From: Dioscorea cayenensis subsp. rotundata
Taxonomy: Eukaryota; Streptophyta; Magnoliopsida; Dioscoreales; Dioscoreaceae
Assembly: GCF_009730915.1 (NCBI RefSeq)
Contig: NC_052489.1
Location: forward strand, 27,149,916 to 27,213,915
Direction of reading: 5' to 3'
DNA: 64,000 nt
Shown here: positions 44,673 through 55,292 of the stretch, in pieces
How positions within the stretch are numbered: the stretch's first letter is position 1
How the letters are laid out: the number at the start of each line of letters is the position of its first letter
Notes under the pieces: generated by a model
Database searches by the model: none
Told to the model about the DNA's origin: nothing
Seen by the model: the letters and a program-made list of their open reading frames with translations, nothing else
Position numbers and translations under genes: made by a program

Positions 44673-46666
44673 ATGATGAACAACTCTAATCAACAAGTTC
44701 TCACTCAAAACTTCCAGGTTTGTTTCATTAATCTATACACTCTTTTTGAAATTTGAGTATCACTGCAATCAGTAACTGTAAACAGTAAACACTCAACTAA
44801 AAAAAAAAAAATACAGGAACCATTTGCACGTAAGAGAGATCATCCCTTGTTTGAAGGTATTAGAAGAAGTGTTTCCATGGTGGCAACTCAAGAGAATGCC
44901 TCAATTTCAAGCTTAACACACTCACTGTCTTCTATTTGGGAGTTTGAGTCTAAAATCAGCACTTCAGACACTGTAAGCATTGCTGGTTCATTGATATCAG
45001 AGATAGATGATGGGAACATTAATCAGAATATCAAGGCCATGGATCCTCCAGGAACTGTTTCTCCTCACTGTGCTGCATCATTTTACTCTTCTTCCAATCC
45101 TTCAACTAAAATGTGTTCCAGTGTTGCAATGTTGAATGAGTATCTGAGAGCCAGGAAGGATGATATCACTGCTGGTGTTCCAGGGATGCTTTTGTTTGCT
45201 GTGATTGGACAGGAAGATGCTGGTTTGATTTTTCATTCCATTTCATGGTTTGGTTTTTTATTTTTACTGAAGATTTGTTTTGATGTTTATTTAACTGGTG
45301 TTGTTTGCAGATATAGGATCTGTTGTTTCCACAATTTTGTATGCTTATTTCTTGAATGAAGCTAGAGAGAGTAGATATGACTGTTTTGTGCCTGTAATTA
45401 ACATGGAGAGAGATGATTTAAGGATTCATCCTGAGCTCAATTGGCTGCTTCATTCTTGTCAAATTGAAGTTTCTAGTTTGGTTTTCATTGATGAGGTGAG
45501 TAGCTTGATTTGATTTGCTCTGCCACAATAAATTTGTAATCTATGAACATCTGATTCAGATATGAAACTTTGTATGCAGATTGATCTGACATACTTTGAT
45601 GTGTATGGTAGTTTAAATCTTGTGCTAGTGAATGGTCATAAGTTACCAAGAAAACAAGAGGTATTATTGTGCTTATATGTATTCATGTGAAATTCCATTT
45701 CCTGCTAAACTCAAATGCATTCTTTGCAGGGATTAAAAGAAGCATTAGTAGAAACCATAAACAGTGAGGTAATGAAATATATATTTCCTTTTAGAACAAT
45801 GTCAAAATGCTAACTTTGATTCTGCATTTAATGCAGGACAGCTCAATCTGCACATTTGTCGCGGAACAGTTTGCAGAAACATCACCAGAAATTCTTGCTG
45901 GGATTGGAATTTGTAGACTTCTGGTATTGTTTGTTTAGTTGCTGAGTTTTAGTACATTTGGATTTCTAACCATTACAGTGATGTCATTTGTTCTGATTGA
46001 GAATGCAGTTATCTGGTATATTGTTAGACACATCAAACTTGATGGGTGCTAAGTGCACCGACAAAGATAAATACATGACGACACTTCTAATCAAAGGCGC
46101 TGGCCAATTGGGAATTAATGGACTTTATCAAACATGTAAGTTGCCACAAAGACACTCATGTAATGCATAATTGTCTGAACTATATATATATATAGCATTG
46201 ATGATTTTGCAGTGAAACACAAAAAGCTCGACATGTCTGAACTTGAAGTTAGAGATATTCTTCGCAAAACTAGAGTTGCAGGTATAAATGTTAATCAGCA
46301 AAGATGACCACTAGAAATGGATTAATGCTATGCAATATTGAAGTTTCTTAGTTATGTTTGACTAGGGAAACCTAATAGTATCGGTAGTAGATTATCGGTT
46401 TACCGTATCGGAATGTGCTCTGATTGGAATTTCAGTCGAAGATCTTCTCGGTCACAGTGATTCAGCCGCAGAAGACATCATTCTCTATAGAGGTAATAAG
46501 CATAGAAGTCATACATTATATTATACAGCCTCATAATTCATTAACTGTTTCTCATTGTGTTTCAGAAACACAGAGACTAAGACTACTTATGATTGCTTCA
46601 GGATATTATGACAATGAAAAGAACTTCAAGGTAATGACATGTTAATCATATAATTTTTCTTATTAA

Positions 46667-46697
<31 letters not shown>

Positions 46698-47025
46698 TGT
46701 GTGATTTAGAGAGAGATCTTTGGTCTCTACCAAGACTGCAGTGTTAATGAGAAAACTTCTCCACTTCTTTGAGACCAAAGGAACACATCTACCACTCAAA
46801 TCATTGGATTTACTTGGTTAGTAATTCTTAGTAGATGCAAACCAATTCATATTTACAAACTATATATTAATTAATTTATCTGATTAGAATTTTTTTGTTA
46901 ATCCAGATACAAGAGAGGAAGTAAAAGCATTTGAGATTGATAACAAACTGACATCAAGAAGAAGCATTGAGCGTCTTTTGGAAGAGTTTGGTGGTGCTCA
47001 CCGTGTGACATCCCACTTGAAATGA
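44673..47025 (+). CDS. Prune-like DHH/DHHA2-domain protein
   Basis: Model exons: 44673-44717, 44817-45222, 45311-45495, 45580-45660, 45730-45768, 45837-45923, 46009-46135, 46213-46281, 46436-46492, 46566-46630, 46714-46816 and 46907-47025. Together 1383 nt, 460 residues. The protein resembles the plant relatives of Prune/exopolyphosphatase (DHH superfamily). DADIGSVVSTILYAYFLNE corresponds to the first Asp motif, LVFIDEIDLTYF follows, and VNGHKLP sits where DHH enzymes have DHH, so two of three residues differ. The DHHA2 part includes LLLDTSNLMGAKCTDKDKYM, LRLLMIASGYYDNEKNFK and AFEIDNKLTSRRSIERLLEEFGG. The N-terminal 150 residues are Ser-rich. Phosphohydrolase activity is doubtful. Exons 9 and 11 stay in frame only with acceptors different from those suggested by the family. 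The 3' two thirds of this gene is duplicated at 51.8-53.5 kb. Confidence 0.8.
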
Positions 47026-48038
47026 CAATATTCAAAGAAAACAGAGCAACTATTCCCCTGTCTCTTCTCCTTCAATTCTTTTGTTTTTCATCACAATTTA
47101 TTGTATACATATTCCATTTGATAAGATGCTGACAAGAGTGCTTTACAACTAATGATGAGTGCTTTTTCATTTATCACTACTTAAAACATAAAGTATGATT
47201 TACATTGGAAATGGTGGTGACTGAGCTTTTACTTAGATTAGAAATGCAGAATAAAGACAAAGGTATCTAATGACAAATTTAACATCATATAAAACTATAA
47301 AATGACTTCCAACTTGCAAAGAAATGGATATAATACTTGTACATTAAACAGTGCTTTACAACTAGTATTGTTACAGAGCATATATATTTATATGTCTTTT
47401 TTTATTGTATCCACTCTTTACCTAATCAAAATCATTGTATCCACTCTTTACCAAATCAAATGGAAAACACTCTCTTCACTTGGAAGCTTTAGCTAGAAAC
47501 TGAGGCAAGATGATAAAAGAGTCAAGATGAACATTTCTTTTCAGGCACCAAAAATGGGGTCCAATAATGAAAACAAAACTATTAGAACCATGTTTTATTT
47601 GACTTCTTTCCTTGTGATAGTCACTTGTCATTGTCCTTATTAAACCATTAATTCAATTAATTATTTTTTTAATATGATGGTGATAAGAAATGGAGGGAAA
47701 AAAGAGGGGAATTTTTAATGATTTATTGACTATTCCATTTTAGGGGTTGGCATTAATTGTTATTTATTTAATTATATAAATTTCCATTGAGTCTTGTAAA
47801 GAAAGTTCGTTGCCTCTCGCGGTTCGGTTGGATTTTATCGGTTCAGAGATCGGTTTGGTCGAGTTGAACCGGTCGGTTCAAGCGTCCGCTTCTTCTACTC
47901 CTCGTCCCTTCTCTGTTCTCGAGCTGGTATTGATTTATGGGAAGTATGGATTGGTTTCGAGGATTCGTTCGCTTGATTTCGGCTTCGTTTGTTTGTTCAG
48001 TGATTGGTGGTCTTCGATCGGATTTGGAGGAGTAGAGG
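47026..48038. other. Spacer between Prune-like gene and NRAMP-A
   Basis: Contains the Prune-like 3' UTR and the NRAMP-A promoter and 5' UTR. From about 47810 the sequence is GC-richer with repeated CGGTTCGGTT/GGTTCA motifs and is conserved in the second unit. No separate gene. Confidence 0.6.
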
Positions 48039-51000
48039 ATGGATGTTTCGCAGCCGCAGTTCATCTCCAGCCATGAGAATCGGCGGGATTCTGTTGGGGC
48101 CGCTGTGCCTCTCATTGATAATGTCGAAGCTGACCAGATTATCATCGCTGAGGTTTGATGATGAAAAAGTTTTCTAGCTTTTTGATTTCCACTTTGCGCT
48201 GACTTGTTCTGTTTGATTATTTCCAAAGAAAAAGGGCTGGAAGAACTTTTTTGCGTACATGGGCCCTGGATTTCTGGTTTGCATTGCGTATATCGATCCT
48301 GGGAATTGTGAGATTTTAAATACTAATTTCTATTATTTTGTTTTTATTTGGCCTTAATCTGTGCTTATTGTTGTGCTTGCAGTTGAGACTGATCTGCAGT
48401 CTGGAGCTCAGTATAAGTATGAGGTGAGACAACTAGTGTTTTGTTTTTAATTTGCAATTTTTGTTTTTCTGATGATGATGCCAATACTTAGTTGTTATGA
48501 TTGAAAAAATTGTTTCTTTTGGTACTTATATTTTGTAGATTTGTGAATTGACTATTATGTTTACATACATAGTGATTGGTTTTGTTTCTCTCTGTTAGCT
48601 TCTCTGGATTATTCTTGTAGCTTCTTGTGCTGCTCTTGTTATTCAGTCTCTTGCATCCAAACTGGGGGTTGTGACAGGTATCATTTAGTCTGATCCTACA
48701 TTTAGAGAAAGATAGGCACAAGTAGTATTTATTGTATAAGGAGGTGTCTTGTTATGATAATAGGGAAACATCTAGCTGAGCATTGCAGAGCTGAGTATCC
48801 TAGAATTCCAAATTTTATCTTATGGATACTGGCTGAAATAGCTGTGGTGGCTTGCGACATTCCTGAAGGTATTTGAAGTTGTTGACCTTTCATTATTTCA
48901 GAAATTTAAGCTGTTCCATTGCTCCTTGCATGTTTTTTAAAATTATTGACTACTTTTTAGTTTTTCCGGCACAATCATGAACAAGTGGATAAATTGACCA
49001 AAAGCAGTTATCTTTTCATGAACTGAATTTATTTTCTTACCACTGTTGCAGTCATTGGAACAGCTTTTGCTTTGAACATGCTTTTCAAGCTCCCAGTTTG
49101 GTGTGGTGTTCTAGTCACAGGCCTTAGCACTCTGGTACTTCTACTATTACAACAATATGGGGTATGTATACATGTTTTCTATACTCCTCTCCTATCTTGA
49201 TTAGTAACATGTCCTAGCACAAAGCTTTTTGTCCAAGGGCATGGTAGTTAGTTCATTTGGATGCATGGCCATTGATTTGGATTAAAGCTATCAGTCTCAA
49301 CTTTCTGGAATGTGACCCATAATCTACCAACTACTTAATGCAGATCCGCAAACTTGAGTTTTTCATTGCTTTTCTGGTGGCCACTATGGCTGGTTGTTTC
49401 TTCGCAGAACTTGGTTATGCAAAGCCAGACCTTTCACAAGTTATGAGGGGACTTTTTGTTCCTCAACTGAAAGGAGACGGTGCTACTGGCTTAGCCATCT
49501 CTCTTCTTGGTGCTATGGTTATGCCGTGAGCCTCTTTAACACCACCATTATTGTTTATCTTATAATTTATTTACAGTTAAAAGAGTTTTCAAATGTTGAT
49601 GCAGGCACAATCTCTTCCTTCACTCTGCATTAGTTCTGTCAAGAAAAGTACCACGTTCAGTTCAAGGAATCAAAGTAAATAACTCAAAACTTCACAACCA
49701 GCTACTTTTCTCTTTCTAATAAAGCCCCTGTGCCTTTTTTTATTTTTTTATTTTTTTGGCATTTTAATTAAAAAATTGCATAATGAATATCATTATGCAT
49801 TTGTAAATCATTTTATTGTTCCAAAGTTGGTTATCACTTGTCAGAAATTTTCTTGGTGGCAGGAGGCGTGCAGGTTTTACACTATTGAGAGTGCATTTGC
49901 ACTTGCAGTGGCCTTTCTCATTAATGTTTCTGTTATCTCCGTCAGTGGTGCTGTTTGCAGCTCAGCTAATCTGAGCCCAGAGGATCAGATAAACTGCAAG
50001 GATTTGGATCTCAACAAAGCTTCATTCTTGCTCAAAGTGAGCTATTGATCATCACACTAATGCCCTATTGTTTCTTGAAATTTCTGTTGAATTTCTTTTC
50101 TTTTTCCAATAAATCCGATATTTGACATGATTGTTTAATTTATGTTTAAATCTTATACAAAGTCAAGTTTTGGTAATCTGGTAAACTTCAAGCTTGATCG
50201 GTATTTCCTGTTCCTTCTCCTGCTTTATATACACAATGGTATTACTGCACAAATTCTGTATTTTTTATTTTTACACTCAGATTGTTTGCAATGGCCGAAG
50301 GGTAAGGTGCTAACAATTGATATCTATGCAGAACGTTACAGGAAGATGGAGCTCAAAGCTATTTGCAATAGCCTTGTTAGCATCTGGACAGAGTTCTACA
50401 ATCACAGGAACCTATGCTGGGCAATATGTCATGCAGGTTTTTATGTTATAAGAACTCTTTGGCAACGGTATTTTTTTGCCACTCATTTAGCTTATATGTT
50501 TTTTGCTTAAAATTATCTTTCATTTTCTATTGTAGGGATTTCTTAATTTGCGGATCACTCCATGGATTAGAAATCTTTTAACACGATCTTTGGCAATCGT
50601 TCCAAGTCTGATTGTCGCGATAGTTGGGGGTTCTGCTGGTGCTGGGAAATTGATCATCATTGCATCAGTGCGTACAACCCCTAATGATTCTCATGAAATA
50701 GTCTATCTGGCAAACTACCATTCCTTTTGATGTATTTGTCTGACATAATTGATGTTCAATTCTCGCAGATGATTTTGTCATTCGAACTTCCATTTGCACT
50801 AGTACCTCTCCTCAAGTTCACCAGCAGCAAGACTAAGATGGGATCATACGCCAACTCATTTCTTGTAAGTTTGCAGTTATTAATGACCACCTCTTCTCTG
50901 TTTTGCCGTCTTTGAACATATGAACGTAGAGCTAGTTAAATTATCTGGCTGACAATTCTTTCTTTCTTTGTTCTACTTGTGTACAAAGAGTTAGTTTAAA

Positions 51001-51403
51001 GTAATTCATTCAACATTTAATTTTCTGTCATTTATAAGCGACACTTAACACCTTTTTCACGTCATAGATTGCAGCAACCACATGGGTCATAAGCTCATTG
51101 ATCATGGCAATCAACACATACTACCTCGTGACGGGCTTCATCAAGCTACTTCTACACAGCGGTCTGCACACTGCAGCCATTGTGTTTGCAGGCATATTTG
51201 GTTTCGGAGGTATGTTAGTGTACCTGGGGGCAATCTTTTACTTAGTGTTCAGAAAGAATAGAAAAATCACTCAACTATTACTGTCTGATGATACCGAACT
51301 TGGACCAACCGGCAACAACGCAAGCATCGTAACTCACCTACCCAGGGAAGACATCATAAGCATGCAACTCCCTCAAACAAGATCTGCAATGAATCTTGAC
51401 TAA
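48039..51403 (+). CDS. NRAMP: NRAMP metal transporter, copy A
   Basis: Thirteen exons: 48039-48152, 48229-48307, 48383-48423, 48599-48677, 48764-48868, 49052-49161, 49344-49525, 49605-49674, 49863-50036, 50332-50436, 50536-50667, 50769-50864 and 51068-51403. They sum to 1623 nt, 540 residues. NRAMP proteins are proton-coupled divalent metal (Mn, Fe, Cd) importers. The metal-site motifs are canonical: DPGN in the first membrane helix (AYIDPGNFETD) and MPHN in the sixth (GAMVMPHNLFLHS). The transport signature [19 protein letters not shown] spans exons 10-11. Many hydrophobic helices follow the family's 11-12 TM plan, and the length is normal. It most resembles the plant NRAMP1/6 group. It reads in the same direction as the Prune-like gene and is tandemly duplicated at 55.3 kb. 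All introns are GT-AG. Confidence 0.95.
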
Positions 51404-51777
51404 CAGCTTCCCTCATGTTTTGTTAGCATGAAATCTGGGCATTACTCTGCAACTCCAAAAGTGAACGAGCTACCCTAACAATAACTAATGTGGTTTCATT
51501 TACTAATATATTCTCAATTTGGCAAAGTTGCTTTAGAGCATTGGATAATGCTTGCAACAGTACTTATTTAGCTATGATCAATGAAGCACGAAACGATGGT
51601 GAACTTGGCTTTTTATTTCCAAACTTTTGTTGAGTTTCTTTTGAGTGTGATTAGGGTTGTGGATTGTTGTTCAACTTTATAAACAGGTGTTCATCTTGTT
51701 CCTAAAGCCTGCAATGAAAGTAAGGTTTACGATTTTTGGTTCAATAGGAAGGTGCTGTGCTTCATAATGTCAAATAG
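51404..51777. other. 3' UTR of NRAMP-A and duplication junction
   Basis: The 3' UTR homologous to unit 2 ends near 51448. The remaining ~330 bp has no counterpart that I see. At about 51778 unit 2 starts abruptly with Prune exon 2 sequence. Confidence 0.6.
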
Positions 51778-52320
51778 GAGCCAGGAAGGATGATGTCAAT
51801 GCTGGTGCTCCAGGGATGCTTTTGTTTGCTGTGATTGGACAGTGCGATGCTAGTTTGCTTTTTCATTCCATTTCTTGGTTTGGTTTTTTATTTTTACTGA
51901 ATTGTTTTGATGTTTATTTAATTGGTGTTGTTTGTAGATATAGGATCTGTTGTTTCCACTGTTTTGTATGCTTATTTCTTAAATGAAACTAAAGAGAGTA
52001 GAAATAACTGCATTGTGCCTGTGATTAACATGGAGAGTAGCTTGATTTGATTTGCTCTGCCACTATAAATTTGTAATCTATGGACATCTGATTTAGATAT
52101 GAATCTTTGTATGCAGTATGCAGAATGATCTGACATAATTTGATGTGTATGGTAGTTTAAATCTTGTGCTAGTGAATGGTCATAAGTTACCAAGAAAACA
52201 AGAGGTATTATTGTGCTTATATGTATTCATGTGAAACTCCATTTCCTGCTAAACTGAAATGCATTCTTTGCAAGGATTAAAAGATGCATTAGCGGAAACC
52301 ATAAACAGTGAGGTAGTTAT

Positions 52321-52354
<34 letters not shown>

Positions 52355-53525
52355 TTCTTTTAAGAACTATGTCAAATGCTAACTTTGATTCTGCACTTAA
52401 TGCAGGACAGCTCAATCTGCACATTTGTCACCGAACAGTTTGCAGAAACATCACCAGAAATTCTTGCTGGGAATGGATTTTGCAGACTTCTGGTATTGTT
52501 TGTTGAGTTACTGAGTTTTAATACATATGGATTTCTAATCATATCAGCGATGTCATTTGTTCTGATTGAGAATGCAGCTATCTGGTATATTGTTAGACAC
52601 ATCAAACTTGATGGGTGCTAAGTGCACTGAGGAAGATAAATACATGACGACACTACTAATAAAAGGCGCTGGCCGGTTTGGAATTAATGCACTTTATCAA
52701 ACATGTAAGTTGCCACAGAGATATTGATATGATGCATAATTGTGTGAACTATATGTAGCGCTGATGATTTTGCAGTGAAACACAAACAGCTTGGCATGTC
52801 TGAACTTAAAAGTTAGATATATTCTTCGCAAAACTAGAGTTGCAGGTATAAATGTTAATCAGCAAAGATGACCGCTAGAAATGGATTAATGCTATGCCAC
52901 ATTGCAGTTTCTTAGTTATGTTTGACTAGGCAAACCTAATAGTATCGGTTTACCGTATCGGAATGTGCTTTAATGGTATTTCAGTCAAAGAACTTCTCGG
53001 TCACAGTGTTTAAGCCGCAGAAGACATCATTCTGTATAGTTTAGCCTCATAATTCATAAACTGTTTCTCAATGTGTTTCAGAAACACAGACTCAGACTAC
53101 TTATGATTGCTTCAGGATATTATGACAATGAACAGAACTCCGAGGTAATGACATGTTATCATAGAATTTTTCTTATTAATTAACAAAAAAAATTATTTAT
53201 TTATTTATTTATTTATTTTTGTGTGATTTAGAGGGAGATCTTGGTGTCTGCTAAGACGGCAGTGTTAATGAGAATTTCTCCACTTCTTTGACACTAAAGT
53301 AACACATGTACCGCTCAAATCATTGGATTTACTTGGTGAGTAATTCTTAGTAGATGCAAACTAATTCATATTTAGTAATTACTTAATCTGATTAGATTTT
53401 ATTGTTAATCAAGATATAAGAGGAGTAAAAGTATTTGAGATTGATGACAAACTGGCATCAAGAATAAGCATTGAACGTCTCTTGGGAGAGTTTGTGGTGC
53501 TCACCATGTGGCATTCCACTTGAAC
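51778..53525 (+). pseudogene. Prune-like pseudogene (5'-truncated duplicate)
   Basis: Starts inside the equivalent of exon 2, so it lacks promoter, exon 1 and most of exon 2. A deletion of about 95 bp at 52037/52038 removes the end of exon 3 and its donor site. Exon 4 has a duplicated TATGCAG and a stop (ACATAATTT). Exon 8 has an extra base, the exon 9 counterpart has a stop (CACAGTGTTTAAGCC), and exons 11-12 carry small deletions. Exon 6 (52407-52493) and exon 7 remain well conserved. It is useful as an outgroup for the intact gene: at the exon 9 region it keeps the frame expected for the family. Confidence 0.9.
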
Positions 53526-55292
53526 TGACAATATTCAAAGAAAACAGAGCAACTATTTATTGTATTCATATTCCATTTGATAAGATGCTGACAAAAGTGC
53601 TTCAATTCCATTCACTACTTAAAACATTAATTTAGTATGATTTACAGTGGGAGTGGTGAGCTGTAACTTAGATTAGAAATACAGAATAAAGACAAAGGTG
53701 GCTAATGACAAATTTAACATCATATAAAACTATAAAAAGACTTCAACTTGGAAAGAAGTGTATGTAGTATATATATATATGTATTTTCATTGAACAGTGC
53801 CTTACAACTAATAGTGTTGCAGAGCATAGATGTCTTTTTTATTGTATCCACTCTTTCCCTAATCAAATGGAAAACTCTCGTCACTAGGAAGCTTTAGCAA
53901 GAAAGTGATTGAAGATGATAAAAGGGACAAGATGAGCATTTATTTTAATGTACCAAAAAGGGGATCCAATAATGAATATTAGAACCATGTTTTATTTGAC
54001 TTCAAGTTCTTGTCCCACATCACTTTATAAATAAACTATAAAAGAAGATCTTCTTCCCTTGTGACTGTTTGCTTGTCATTGTCCTTATTAAACTATTTAT
54101 TTAATTAATTATTTTTTAAATATATTGGTGATAAGAAATAGAGGGGAAAAAGGGTGGTGTTACTTATTTATGGATGCTTGACATAAATTGTTATTAATTT
54201 AGAGGTGGTTTGGCATTATTCCCAATTCTTTGTTTTTATTTTTATTTTTAAATTTTGAAAATAAAATAAGAAAAATATTTTTGTTTTCAAAATTTTTAGA
54301 AACAATATTAAACAAACTTTTTATGTTTTAACTTTTTTTAAAAAATATTTTAAAACATTGGTTGTCTAATTTTAACCAGACTTTTGAACTATTATCTCTT
54401 TTTAGAGACATTGAGGATTTAGAGCTTGTAATATCTTCTAGGAATTTTCTCAGAGTGAGATCTCATTGTCTTCTTTATGATTTTTTTTCTTCGATATTCT
54501 CCAATCTCACTAGTTTTTTTCTTCAATTTTTTTCTAGATTTGTTTTGAAAATGATTATGGTGTTGAGATTTGTTTGTAATATTTTTGGAAATAGCTAGTG
54601 AATTTAAGATAAGATTATTATATAATTGAGATTTTTTTTGTTGTACTCAAAATTTTTGTTGTGAGATCTTCTTTATTTGGGTTTTTTTTAATAGATTTTT
54701 TTAAAGTCTCTCCTGATCATTATGTTTCTATATATATATATATATATATATGATATTGTGAATAGATAAGCATATTGTTTATGGTTTAGTATCTTTATCT
54801 GGATTTTAATTTTAAAACTATATCTTAAAATATTCTTCCAAAAAAAAAACCAAATGTATTTTCCAAAACATACAACAATTTATGTATCGAGATATGCTTT
54901 AGATTTCTAATAAAATAACAATAATATAAAAACAAAAATAAAAATAAAAACCAAAAATAAAACAAAAAACAATGCCATTATATATATATAAATCAAAAAC
55001 AGAAAACTGTTCTTGAAGCATCAATCAAACAAGCCCAAAATCACCGCGTCTTGTAACTCCAGTTGCTTCTCTCGGTTCGGTTGGGTTATATCGGTTCAGA
55101 GATCGGTCCGGTCGAGTTGAACCGGCCGGTTCAAGCACCCGCTTCTTCTACTCCTCGTCCCTTCTCCGTTCTGGAGCTGGTATTGATTTTTGGGAAGTAT
55201 GGATTTGTTTCGAGGATTCGTTGGTTTGATTTCAGCTTCGTTTGTTTTGTTCAGTGATTGGTGCTCTCGAATCGGATTCGGAGAAGCAGAGG
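53526..55292. other. Spacer with an ~830-bp segment absent from unit 1
   Basis: 53526-54190 aligns with 47026-47770 of unit 1. The segment from about 54195 to 55030 has no counterpart there. It is AT-rich, with ends GGTGGTTTGGCATTATTCCC and (inverted) GGGCTTGTTTGATTGATGC, perhaps a diverged TIR element. The NRAMP-B promoter and 5' UTR resume at about 55040. Confidence 0.6.

Larger units (their letters stand above)
45148..51448 (+). repeat. Tandem segmental duplication, unit 1 (Prune 3' part + NRAMP-A)
   Basis: Homology with unit 2 starts inside Prune exon 2 (GAGCCAGGAAGGATGAT at about 45148) and continues past the NRAMP stop (…AACAGCTTCC…CTCATGTTTT). It covers exon, intron and intergenic DNA alike, so this was a DNA-level duplication. 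The right boundary is approximate. Confidence 0.88.
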
